Assembly (NCBI RefSeq): GCF_041146795.1
Contig: NC_135177.1
Span: 38,403,560-38,467,559 of the forward strand
DNA from: Maylandia zebra
Lineage: Eukaryota; Chordata; Actinopteri; Cichliformes; Cichlidae
DNA length: 64,000 nt
Reading direction: 5' to 3'
Part shown: positions 44,501 through 53,079 of the stretch, piece after piece
Layout: each line of letters starts with the position of its first letter
How positions within the stretch are numbered: the first letter of the stretch is position 1
Translations under genes and position numbers: made by a program
Notes under the pieces: model-generated
What the model was told of the DNA's origin: nothing
Seen by the model: only the letters and a program-made list of their open reading frames with translations
Database searches by the model: none

Positions 44501-46221
44501 CTCATTTTGGTTTTGTATTCTCTACTGTTCTGCTGATGCTTTTTTTTTATGTGATGTAATCTGTCTCTGCAGTGGACTGTAGTGTTCTCAAAGCACAATA
44601 AAATATTAATCACAAAAAAACAAAAACAGGATATTTGTAAATGTTTACAAACATAAGAGCTCAGTTATAAACATCCAGAATATTACAGAGGTGAAATATA
44701 TCTGTGTTTAAAGAAGCAACAGGAACGTGTTCATCGAGCTTCATCACTTCCTGTTCACGCTGGCCGCCGGGTTAACGCATTCTCCTCCAGCATCATCAAA
44801 CACGATCAGCATGTTGTCACGGACAGCTTAAACAGCCAATCAGAGTAAAAACAGCACCATGCTGAGCCAACCAAGTGGCTGGACCAAATATTCACAAAAA
44901 CTCAGGCGACTGTGTCAGCGAGCCCATAAACTTAGAAAAGGTGAGCGCCCTCTGCTGCAGCCCTGCTGGAACTACACAGCTCGCCTGATCTCGCCCTGCT
45001 TCAAACACGCCGAGTTCGCTCTAAACTTCAGGCTGTACACCAATCAGAGCCAGCCGCATCAGGCACACTTCCTGTTTTGTGACTGAAGTCTGATTGCGAG
45101 TAATGGCATCACTTCCTGTCTGACGGCAGGTAAATGCAGTGCCACATAAGCCTTTAAGCCTTACCACAGAACCAAGTCCGCCAGAGCTTATCTTTATATT
45201 TTTACAGGCTGTGGAGCCATTTTTGGGAACATTTCAAGTTGCTATACATCAATACAACAGTTATAGCCCAGATTTTAATAACATGTATGCATTAAGTCCA
45301 TAGTAACTACATAAATTGCAAAAAAGTGCAATGAACAAGAAAATTGAAAATTGTTTTTGATTTTTTTACATATATTTCTAGTTAGAGAAATTTTTATAAT
45401 TTTTATATACTGCAGGAAAAACAAAAATAAATATTATAATGCAAATTTGCAAAAGATTCAGCATGTGCATCAAAAACTATTTCCAGCAGTGCAGTTTGAG
45501 TTGTAAGCATCCCAGAAACTATTCAGAAAAGCATAACACTAAATATGACTTTTAAAAACACCAGTATAGGCTTATAAGGCCCTGAAGCTAAAAAAACCGA
45601 CATTTTCCACGAAAATGACATCACTTCCAGTCTCGGCCAGGTAATGGCGGACATGCGATTGTTCGCGCTGACGTCTATTCCAACGTAGGAAGTGTTTTGA
45701 ACAGCTGAAAGCGTGTTTCTGGAACATTATGTTTTTGTTGCTGCAAGTGCTTTTTATGCAGTTTTTTCAAAGCGTTATGTGGAAGGAAACCGTGACCTAG
45801 GGCAAGCTGATGGCATAAGATGCAAGTACAACTCCTCTGGTTTCATACGCAAAAATTTTTTGCGCTAGCTTACGTGGTTCCAGTTCTACAGAGATTTAAA
45901 AATAGTTACGCAAAACGGAGCGTGCCCACTCCGACCGGTTTTAAAGGGTTAAACCCACAATGACAAATGCACAGCAGTACAGGACTGTGGGAGCGCAGCC
46001 TCGTGCCATCTGACAGGAAACAGCTGTGAAATACGTGATGTCATCGCCTGTGACTTAAGGACATCGTTCGGGTGCGTGTGCCGTACCTCCTCCCGGGTCC
46101 TCTTCTCCTTCTCCACCTCCCTCTGCAGTCGCTCTGCCCGCTCCTCAGCCTCCTCGGCCTGCTCCTGCAGGACTTTGATCTTTTTCTTCACTGCCTCGAT
46201 GCTGTTCATGCCGCCACTCAT
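34040..46221 (-). CDS. tpm3: Tropomyosin, short non-muscle isoform (8 coding exons used plus one alternative)
   Basis: Tropomyosin is a coiled-coil dimer lying along actin filaments, here the cytoskeletal form. Exons in transcript order: 1b 46087-46221, 3 at 37785-37918, 4 at 37479-37596, 5 at 36432-36502, alternative 6 at 36017-36092 or 35255-35330, 7 at 35040-35102, 8 at 34434-34503, 9 at 34040-34122. Sizes 134, 118, 71, 76, 63 and 70 bp match the vertebrate tropomyosin exon set exactly. Either choice of exon 6 gives 750 bp, 249 aa. Heptad motifs such as [35 protein letters not shown] and [19 protein letters not shown] are visible. The start [15 protein letters not shown] is exon-1b type; no long-isoform exon 1a/2 was found in the window. 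Calling it tpm3 rests on synteny with pmvk and arhgef2 (human 1q21-q22); tpm4 or tpm1 paralogues are the alternatives. A short polar C-terminus ([11 protein letters not shown]) resembles exon 9c. Confidence 0.92.
34222..34410 (+). mobile_element. tRNA-derived SINE sharing its head with the REL-LINE 5' end
   Basis: A perfect A box (TAGTGTAGTGG, 34230-34240) and a B-box-like AAGTTCGCCCT (34272-34282) are followed by CAGTAAGGGTCCT (34288-34300), the same motif that follows the tRNA-like head of the REL-LINE at 14459-14485. It lies in the intron between tpm3 exons 8 and 9, on the strand opposite the gene. The end (gtatgtgacaaataacactt) is approximate. Confidence 0.65.
34745..34838 (-). mobile_element. 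94-bp double-hairpin MITE with TTAA target duplication (copy 2)
   Basis: It is the reverse complement of 6383-6476 with a single difference in 94 positions (TTAAACCC versus TTAGACCC). It is flanked by TTAA on both sides (34741-34744 and 34839-34842). It lies in the tpm3 intron between exons 7 and 8. Confidence 0.9.
35255..35330 (-). CDS. tpm3: tpm3 alternative exon 6 (distal copy)
   Basis: A 76-bp exon encoding [20 protein letters not shown] and on to EAQADK, with AG acceptor and GTAGGA donor. It resembles the exon-6b sequence of vertebrate tropomyosins (ELEEELK.V..N.KSLEAQA.K). It is mutually exclusive with 36017-36092, since both have the same phase and length. Confidence 0.9.
36017..36092 (-). 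CDS. tpm3: tpm3 alternative exon 6 (proximal copy)
   Basis: A 76-bp exon encoding [20 protein letters not shown] and on to QASEDK, with CACAG acceptor and GTACTG donor. It resembles exon 6a of vertebrate TPM3 (EMDEQIRLMDQNLKCL type). The divergence from the distal copy fits the known ancient exon duplication. Confidence 0.9.
36262..36332. mobile_element. 71-bp palindromic MITE
   Basis: The first 20 bases (CCACTTCATTAGGAACACCT) are matched by the reverse complement of the last 20 with one difference, leaving a 31-bp loop. It lies in the tpm3 intron between exon 5 and exon 6, next to the long GT repeat. Confidence 0.7.
36341..36424. repeat. (GT)42 microsatellite beside the tpm3 exon-5 donor
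   Basis: Eighty-four bases of uninterrupted GT on the plus strand, meaning CA repeats in tpm3 pre-mRNA. They start eight bases downstream of the exon-5 splice donor (36431/36432). Confidence 0.95.
36556..37441. mobile_element. DNA transposon relic with TAGGGCTGGGTCATAT terminus
   Basis: The left end TAGGGCTGGGTCATATCA and the right end, reverse complemented, TAGAGCAGGGTGATATGA are imperfect inverted repeats. ATATCG-rich subterminal sequence is present at both ends. The interior has 'aaaatacggcgcacttaaa', a pogo-like terminal motif, and a segment (37020-37100) shared with 20235-21260. A truncated copy of the left end is at 52940-53076. No intact transposase. Confidence 0.6.
38020..38747. other. 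tpm3 intron, CA microsatellite and no gene
   Basis: A CA repeat at 38473-38511 and an inverted pair of 'aaagtcgagttt' motifs (about 38270-38310) are the only structures seen. The sequence just before 38748 is the target site of the L1 insertion. Confidence 0.45.
38830..39140 (+). pseudogene. Non-L1 coding fragment at the 5' end of the L1 (tentative SWIM/YqaJ-family protein N-terminus)
   Basis: Frames at 38836-39048 and 39045-39140 give [20 protein letters not shown] and then [16 protein letters not shown] and [20 protein letters not shown] recall this type of sequence from N-termini of teleost SWIM-zinc-finger/YqaJ-domain proteins, not from L1 ORF1. The sequence then changes abruptly at about 39143 into L1 ORF1 C-terminal sequence. 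A poly-A stretch causes the frame change. It lies inside the L1 target duplication. The family call is from memory and needs a search. Confidence 0.45.
41213..41436 (+). mobile_element. 5'-truncated LINE 3' UTR nested in the L1 ORF2
   Basis: The L1 frame stops at LNSGNLK and resumes with [18 protein letters not shown] after this insert. The insert ends with 'gtgctatacaaataaatttg' and CTTGC repeats, a LINE 3' end of the L2/CR1 type. Confidence 0.7.
42032..42453 (+). mobile_element. 5'-truncated LINE 3' end nested in the L1 RT domain
   Basis: It interrupts the RT just after the [11 protein letters not shown] motif. The RT resumes with [18 protein letters not shown]. The insert ends with 'gacaatgacaataaataaat' and an AATACTAAA repeat. 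Confidence 0.75.
44640..46086. other. tpm3 intron; possible TTAA-type DNA element, no gene
   Basis: The stretch 45160-45955 has 'tttaagcc' near its left side and a right end reading 'accggttttaaagggttaaaccc', which may be the terminus of a piggyBac-like element. The 45600-45950 part is moderately CpG-rich. No coding domain was recognised in any frame. Confidence 0.3.
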
Positions 46222-46235
46222 CTTTTCTTCTTCTA
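46222..46235 (-). other. tpm3: tpm3 5' UTR part of exon 1b with splice acceptor
   Basis: Upstream of the exon-1b ATG the minus strand reads TAGAAGAAGAAAAG, preceded by a good acceptor (pyrimidine-rich TTTTTCTGTGCAG). This shows that exon 1b is joined to a more 5' non-coding exon. Confidence 0.6.
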
Positions 46236-46969
46236 CTGCACAGAAAAAGTTTATTACACACTTTTCACAGTAAAACAGAGCGCCGCACATACCTATTCTG
46301 AAATAAACTATCAGCAGGAAGTCCGTTCAAACGACGTTTTGTAAGAGTGAAATAATTACAGCTGTGGTCAGAGGGAGGCCCTCTATCACTGAGCCGGGGA
46401 GCGAACACAGCGAGCCGCGGTGTGATACACAACGTGGAGCTTTTCAGAGCTCTGTGTGTAAATACATGAATCCAAAAAAAAGGGGCAAGGGGAGCTCACT
46501 TCTACAACCTGTTAGCGGTCCGGACTTGTCCACGCCAGTAAACACGACTTTACAATAACGTAAACACAAACGCAGACCAAATGTCTCCGTTTAGAAATGA
46601 TCCTGAAAAGAAAAACAAGAATAAGGCAGAATTTACACGTCAGTCGAAGCTCAGAGAAAAATCAAACATTGAGGCAAGAATTCAAACACTGAGCTCAACA
46701 GCTGGAAAGAAAGAAGCCAAACCTGAGCCATTTCAGGAAGAGCTCTGTGTTAGTGGCCTTTAAAACAAATGTCGCAGCGCCAGTCACTAACCCGGGTTAG
46801 AGTATCCAGCTGCTGAGGCTCAGTGACAAATAGAGCTGCATGTCATCAGGGGGGTTCAGAGTGGACTCAGATCATCATCCATTGGGCGTAAAACGTACAG
46901 CTTATTGCACCAGCAGCATCTGCTCTTATAGAACTATCATTAGCTTACAGCTTTAAGTGTTTAAGGTCT

Positions 46970-47803
46970 GTGCTAACTAAAAATAAAGACAAGATGATAG
47001 TTTATTAAATTTTAATGAAGTTTGCAGATTGTTTCAGTGGAGTTTAATAAACTCCTTGCTATCTAAAATATAAAATAACATATTCTCGAGCATCTCACAC
47101 TTCTGATAATCAGCTGTCGGCTTGACGTTTATTCAGCTGTGTAAAAACTATAACTTTAATCTCAGCCAAACCGATTTACTCAGGAACAAATAAAATACTG
47201 AAAAAAGCCAAACAATAACATGTTTAAGTTATCTAAGTGACTCATATATCATGTTTAACCTGAGTAGCGAAAGACGGCGGTGGGTTTGAAAACGATTAGC
47301 CGGGAGTCCGGTGTTCTCACGGCGCTAGTGAGCCTAGCCCCCGGCTCGCTATCAAGCTAATGGGTAACAGACGTCTCCGAAAAGGTCGGAGCGCTTTTGA
47401 AAATATGCGGTGTCTTGATAAACTGAGCAGATATTTGAGGTTTACACAGCTACATTCTCGCCTGAAAATATGTTAAACGTTTATTTTGTGACCCAGAAAG
47501 AATAATAAGAGTAACATTAAAACTAACTAGCTGCCACCATTGTTGGAAACTGAGCTGGGCTGCGCTATGAATTCTGGGACACAGCTTCTTCTTCTTCGGG
47601 GTTTAACGCCAGCTGGCATCCTTGTACATGCAGTGCTGCCATCTCCTGTTTCAGTCCGTTATTACACTCTTAAATCCTGCTACTTATTCCTGCATCTTTT
47701 GTGATCTTACAAAGCTTCAAACGACGCGTCGACTATTAAATCAGTCGTCGACGATTTCGATAGTCGACGTAATCGTGACTAGTCGACTAATCATGGCAGC
47801 CCT
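46970..47803 (-). mobile_element. hAT element relic related to 27184-30168
   Basis: The reverse complement of 47270-47480 matches 27550-27720 (aaatatctgctc, gttttatcaag, cggagacgtctgttaccca). A hAT-style terminus TAGGGCTGCCATGATTAGTCG (minus strand) ends at about 47803, with several GTCGAC palindromes inside (47725-47795). No ORF remains; the two parts may belong to two different hAT copies. Confidence 0.6.
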
Positions 47804-47805
47804 AG

Positions 47806-49155
47806 AGACCAGTCTTACTTGTTATCATCTATCGTCCACCTGGGCCTTACACAGAGTTTCTGTCTGATTTCTCAGACTTTTTATCTGATTTAGTTCTGAG
47901 CTCAGATAAAATAATTATTGTGGGGGATTTTAACATCCATGTAGATGCTAAAAATGACAGCCTCAACATGGCATTTAATCTGTTATTAGACTCAATTAGC
48001 TTCTCTCAAATGTAAAAGAACCCACCAAGCTTGATGATGACACCATCAACATGCGCTATCGCAGTAGAGCGGTATAGTCAAAATCTCTACTGTTGGCCAA
48101 ATTTATATCGTTTCTACCGCCCACCCCTAGTTACAAATTATCTTCTTATTGACTCATCTCACAGAGGTCCTGCTAGACCTCAGTGCAGCGTTCGATACTG
48201 TCGACCATAATATCCTATTAGAGCGATTAGAACATGCTGTAGGTATTACAGGTACTGCACTGCAGTGGTTTGTATCATATCTATCTAATAGACTCCAGTT
48301 TGTGCATGTAAATGGAGAGTCCTCTTCACACACTGAGGTTAATTATGGAGTTCCACAGGGTTCAGTGCTAGGACCAATTCTGTTTACATTATACATGCTT
48401 CCCTTAGGCAGCATCATTAGAAGACATAGTATACATTTACACTGCTATGCAGATGACACCCAGCTCTATCTGTCCATGAAGCCAGATAACACACACCAAT
48501 GAGTTAAACTGCGGGAATGTCTTAAAGACATAAAGACCTGGATGGCCGCTAACTTTCTGCTTCTTAATTCAGATCAAACTGAGGTTATTGTACTCGACCC
48601 TGAAAAGCTTAGAAATATGGTATCTAAGCAGATTCTTACTCTGGATGGCATTACCTTGGCCTCCAGTAACACTGTGAGGAACCTTGGAGTCATTTTTGAC
48701 CAGGACATGTCCTTCAACGCACATATTAAACAAATATGTAAGACTGCTTTCTTCCATTTGTGCAACATCTCTAAAGTTAGAAATATCCTGTCTCAGAGTG
48801 ACGCTGAAAAACTAGTTCATGCATTTATTACTTCCAGGCTGGACGACTGTAATTCATTATTATCAGGAAGTCCTAAAAACTCCCTGAAAAGCCTTCAGCT
48901 AATCCAAAATGCTGCAGCAAGAGTCCTGACAGGGACTAGAAAGAGAGAGCATACTTGAGCCTGATTCTGCCAGAGGTTTCTTCCTGTTAAAAGGGAGTTT
49001 TTCCTTCCCACCATCACCAAAGCCCTTGCTCATATAATTGTTTGGGCTTTCTCTGTTTTCCTCGCATTATTGAAGGGCCTTTACCATATATGGCACCTTG
49101 GGGCAACTGTTCTTGTGATTTGGCGCTATATAAATAAAACTGAGTTGCATTAAAC
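47806..49155 (+). mobile_element. L2 LINE copy (endonuclease end, RT and 3' tail) in the tpm3 intron
   Basis: The left part translates to VIIYRPPGPYTEFLSDFSDF and IIIVGDFNIHVDAKND (endonuclease). After an internal deletion and a short insertion, the RT continues with [33 protein letters not shown] and [10 protein letters not shown]. It then reads into SNTVRNLGVIFDQDMSFNAH and LQLIQNAAARVLTGTRK. It ends with 'ggcgctatataaataaaact'. An in-frame TGA at 48500-48502 interrupts the RT. Near-identical to the minus copy at 53080-55357. Confidence 0.9.
48040..48131 (-). mobile_element. hAT terminal fragment inside the L2 copy
   Basis: The right end (ttggccaaatttatatcg then ctaccgcccacccctag) is the inverted form of the terminus at 20238-20330. 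It lies exactly at the break in the L2 sequence. Confidence 0.65.
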
Positions 49156-49159
49156 CAAC

Positions 49160-49410
49160 GTGTGTATTTTTGAGTGACCAAGCCGTACGGAAAGCAGTGA
49201 TCAGGCGGTTCTCGAATGTGTAAGAAAGATTAGTGATATGCTGTGTTGCTGGTGATACGTGAATGGCTCGAACTCATGAAGAACCAAAACAAAAACCTAG
49301 ACTGTCCGAGCTGGGGCTCGCAACACCACAAAACAAACGATTGCGTAAAATGAAACGATAGACGTTTTTATATTGTCATCCGATATATATCGTTATATCG
49401 AACAGCCCTA
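49160..49410. mobile_element. Truncated hAT terminus
   Basis: The right part ends in 'atatatcgttatatcgaacagccctag', a hAT-type terminus of the TAGGGCTG family. The left boundary is not defined. Confidence 0.4.
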
Positions 49411-49726
49411 GTATAACAGCTTAGCTCAGACAGAAGGCGGCGTGGTTATTTCTGCTGTCAGATCCCAGTGGCATCCTGCAGCCCATAGAGAAACATGGGT
49501 TTCGCGCTCCTGAGATGAACGAAGAGGGCAGAGCAATCTCTGCTTTAGATCATCTCCACAGAACAGCGTCCTCTGGGAGGACCCGATATTTGGATTGGGT
49601 ATCAGCAACGAGTTGATCTCGGGGAATTTTCCTCGCAGTCAGCTGACATAAATCCGCTGAGATGGGTAGCCGCTGTTCCACCTGAGCACCAGTGGCTCTT
49701 TCTTGTGCTGCATCAGCCTCTTGATT

Positions 49727-49969
49727 GGGGCAGGGATAGCTCAGTAGGTAAAGTGGTCGCCCCATGATCGGAAGGTCGGCGGTTCGAATCCACTTAACGG
49801 CTACCCTGAGGTACCCCTGAGCAAGGTACCGTCCCTACACACTGCTCCCCGGGCGCCTGCTTAGTGGGCTGCCCACTGCTTCACTGAGTGAATGGGTCAA
49901 ATGCAGAGAAAAACAAGTAATTTCCCCATGGGGATCAATAAAGTATCCATTATTATTATTATTATTACT
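49727..49969 (+). mobile_element. tRNA-derived SINE with (TTA)n tail
   Basis: The head has a perfect A box (TAGCTCAGTAGG) and B box (GGTTCGAATCC). The body has 'ctgaggtacccctgagcaag' and 'gctccccgggcgcctgc', then 'ggggatcaataaagtatcca' and an ATT repeat tail. A reverse copy is at 58044-58236. It lies in the tpm3 intron between the 5' non-coding exon and exon 1b. Confidence 0.85.
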
Positions 49970-50532
49970 ATTCCCAACACCGCCAAGCTGAAGGCTGTAA
50001 GAACGACTGCTACACTTGAGCTCAGCTCAGAGATTCTTAGAGTACTCTGATTATTCTTAATAATCTGATTTCCACACACTGCTGGGCCTGAGCAATGACC
50101 CATCCTCCAAGTGTGATTAATGTACAGGGTCATCACCCGTATTTTTGACCACTGCTTAAACTGATCAAATCGGAAGTGTAGGTCAGAGTTGAAGCTTTGA
50201 CCTGAAGAGACACGTTCAGGGGGCGGTTCTAGTTCTCTCCCCCTATGATTGGCTTTTTTAAATAAAGTTGGTCTGAATAAAACTCAAACTTTAGTCCCTC
50301 CCTGTGCCCGCGCACCTCTCACGTGCTCAGGTCGTTTATCCATACCTCATCGATTATTACCGACTTTATCGGAAGCACGTTTTTCACACCTGACTTCCTC
50401 TTGTGTGCGCCACTGTTTGTTCCGTGTTAGCACGTTAGCGCCGGAAGCTAGCTGCGGACACCGCCCTGTTAGCGGCTAGTTCGTTAGCTCAGCTCAAGTG
50501 TGCTCGGCTTTACCCGTGTGTCCCCCACTTAC

Positions 50533-50830
50533 CTGTCCGAATCCTTGGAAACAGTCACACCTGTAGCTCGCGCCCTTCTTCCGCTGCACTCACTTCCCGG
50601 TCAGCTAACTGTTAGCTGTTGGCGGCTAATGCCTCACTCTCCGTGAAGTTTGACGAACTGTGAATCGCGCTCCGTCTCAGCCTCCGCGGACTCGAGTCTC
50701 GTGTCGGTCCTCGTGCTCCCTGTTTGGGTGGTGGTCTCGATTTCTGGTCTAGGGTTCTGGTCGCGCTGAGTCTGGATTCCGGTTCCAGCCAACTCCCAAC
50801 TCAGGAGACTCCGCCCTCTTCCGGGTTAAA
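50533..50830 (-). promoter_or_regulatory. tpm3: Probable tpm3 5' non-coding exon and CpG promoter
   Basis: A consensus donor (CAG followed by GTAAGT on the minus strand) sits at 50532-50533, at the left edge of a CpG-rich block reaching about 50830. This fits a first non-coding exon spliced over 4.3 kb to the acceptor at 46236. An ETS-like cttccggg lies at about 50818. The transcription start is not visible, so the right boundary is approximate. Confidence 0.5.
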
Positions 50831-50869
50831 TTCGCTCCACGGGAAGTGATGTTGCACTATGTCCTCTTC

Positions 50870-51082
50870 AAAGTAAAAGTCCGAAAGAAGAAGCTGCCGA
50901 GTATCAAAGTTTAAAATCAGACTCCTGAGCTCTGTGAATACCTCCCGGACAGCTGACATTAACGCTCTCTATCAAAACTAAAGAAAGTGTATTAATTCTT
51001 TGTGCAAATATGACTGTTTTAAATGAATTAAAACGTACTTTTTACTTTTAATTCCTCTCAGACAAACTGCAGATTTAATAAT
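50870..51082. other. No gene recognised
   Basis: A short AT-rich interval right of the tpm3 promoter region. Nothing was identified. Confidence 0.3.
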
Positions 51083-51255
51083 GGATTGGATTTATATAGC
51101 GCTTTTCAAGGCACCCAAAGCGCTTTACAATGCCACTATTCATTCACTCTCCCATTCATACACTGGTGGAGGCAGCTACACTTGTAGCCACAGCTGCCCT
51201 GGAGCAGACTGACAGAAGCGAGGCTGCCATATCGCGCCATCGGCCCCTCTGGACA
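51083..51255 (-). mobile_element. SINE 3' half, reverse orientation
   Basis: It contains 'tttatatagcgcttttcaag', 'caaagcgctttacaatgcc', 'gtagccacagctgccctgga' and 'aggctgccatatcgcgccat', the body and tail of the same tRNA-SINE family found at 55358-55565. The tRNA head is missing. Confidence 0.75.
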
Positions 51256-51689
51256 GATTTGCTTCAGTTTTACCGGTTTTAGTGACTTTCCTGAAACTGA
51301 ATGGACTCTTCAATCTCTGGCTGTGTTCTGTTTTGTTTTTGGGGGTTTTTTTCCCCTGAATAAGTTGTTTTTGAAACTCCTTAGCTGTTAATCCCCTCTC
51401 ATTGTGATTGAATATTAAACCTTAGAAAGCATAATGACAATTTTTTTTTTAACAAACCAAACCAGAAATCTTCTCCAGCTTGTTCTTCTGATGTGTTATT
51501 GCAATTTGGCTCTAACTAAATCAATTAAATTAACAGCAGCAGCCACCTCGAGGTGGGAAGAAAGTGTAGAAGATCAGAGAGGAGTGACTCTGACAGGTGT
51601 GCACAGGTAGCTCCAGCGTGATGTTAAAGCAGACTGTGTGCTGGCCAGCAGGAAGACCCCCACTTTCGTGCTGTAACAGCAGCGATCTG

Positions 51690-51865
51690 TGGTCCTGGGA
51701 CATTGATCAAGCCGCTCTTCTATGGAACCAGCTCCCTGTTCGGATTATACAATTTTCTTCCTGTTAAAAGGGAGTTTTTCCTTCCCACTGTTGCCAAGGG
51801 CTTGATCAAAGGTTGCCATTTGATTATTGGGTTTTCTCTGTATTATCATAGGGCAGTGTGCCAAA
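51690..51865 (+). mobile_element. L2 3' UTR fragment
   Basis: The stretch tcttcctgttaaaagggagt plus 'tttttccttcccactgttgcc' is also found in the L2 copy at 48985-49020. It is truncated at both sides. Confidence 0.65.
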
Positions 51866-52927
51866 CAGACAATGCTGGGGGCCAGAATTGGTCCGCAAAG
51901 GATTCGATTTGACCCACTGGACCAAGGGCGGATCTAGAGAAATTTTCTTAGGGTGGCATGAGGGTGGCAAAATCAAAGCCCTTTTTTTCAAACACACATG
52001 CAGGTGGTTACATATGGTTAAAATGATTCAAATGCAGTAAGTATACACGTTTTTCATAGAAATATAGTCCATAACTTAATTATTTTCTGTAGCCCCCATA
52101 ATTAAACACTTTAGTGACATAAAATATGTGATGTTATGTACTGTATAGCCTGGATAATAAATAAAGATGTAACGCTGTAAGTATACGATCCAGAAAGCTA
52201 CACCACATGGGGCGGTTCATTTACCAACACAAGTCTAACTTAAGTTTCACTGTTTATTGTTAGAAAAAAAGGTAAAATCGTTACAGCTTAAATTACACAA
52301 AATGTCAGAAATCTGCACTGTCATGCACAAAAATCTAAACCTAATTTTTCATGATTTGTTGGATTAACCCTCTGAGGCCCAAAATATAACCGGTCATTTT
52401 TGACTTCTTTTGATTTTACGTTTGTATTTCACCTTCAAATTGTGCCATTTTATTTTTTCCCCTCTTTGTTTGGTATCATTCTTTTCAGCTTGACCTCACG
52501 TGTCTGAATTTAGTTGTTTTTTCATTGACATACTGTGTTAACACAACTGATCTGAAATCACACAAACTTCAAATCCTAGTAGTATCTTTTTTACTGTAAA
52601 CAAAAAAACAGACATGTTGAGTAAATTATTCTTATAACTTGAAATGTAAATATAAATTGTACATTTTGAAAACTTATGCACACATTTTGTAAACATATAC
52701 AACTATTTATCTAAAAAATGCAGCCAATACACCTGCCGTTTTTTTATTTTTATTTTGTACAACCATTTAAAAATATTACTAAAACTAAAATCAGGTGTCG
52801 CAATAAGATGCCCCACAAATTATGTGTGACAGTAAAAAGAAATTGTTTGTCCACCACAAGACAGGAGAACAGCACAGGGATAAACCTGCAGGCCTGACAA
52901 CAGGAGGTGTATCACTCCGCTGGTTTT
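51866..52927. other. AT-rich gene-free interval
   Basis: There is a possible piggyBac-like end at 52365 (TTAACCCTCTGAGGCCC), otherwise AT-rich sequence without coding potential. One conserved-looking stop-free frame is absent. Confidence 0.3.
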
Positions 52928-52939
52928 CTACTTGGTGAC

Positions 52940-53076
52940 AGTGCTGGGTCATATCATACCGTTCACGGTGATACCGGTGTAATGTTGGGCAACGATAAGA
53001 AAATGAAATATGGCGATAGAATATGAGTAAAACGCACATGCGCAGTGCCTTTGTTTACATACGCACATGGCGGCGA
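52940..53076 (+). mobile_element. Truncated terminus of the TAGGGCTGGGTCATAT-type DNA element
   Basis: The segment gctgggtcatatcataccgt through 'ggcgatagaatatgagtaaa' and 'cctttgtttacatacgcaca' matches 36558-36680. It stops at an L2 boundary. Confidence 0.75.
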
Positions 53077-53079
53077 AAA

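Larger units (their letters stand above)
38748..44624 (+). mobile_element. L1-type LINE flanked by a 14-bp target duplication, with two nested insertions
   Basis: AACAGGATATTTGT occurs on both sides (38734-38747 and 44625-44638), so the whole 5.9 kb is one insertion on the plus strand of the tpm3 intron. The 5' end carries CAAGATGGC (38770-38778), a YY1-like site near the start. A frame at 39160-39290 ([29 protein letters not shown]) resembles the L1 ORF1 C-terminal domain. ORF2 begins near 39927: AP endonuclease (LQETH...SDHA, 39960-40630), RT ([15 protein letters not shown] to YADD near 42715), and the C-terminal region to 44368. Frameshifts, stops and two insertions (about 41213-41436 and 42032-42453) inactivate it. 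The A-rich tail is at about 44595-44624. Confidence 0.85.

Noticed and set aside
49727-49800. Functional tRNA gene
   Set aside because: Followed by a SINE body and ATT tail, with a second copy at 58044-58236.
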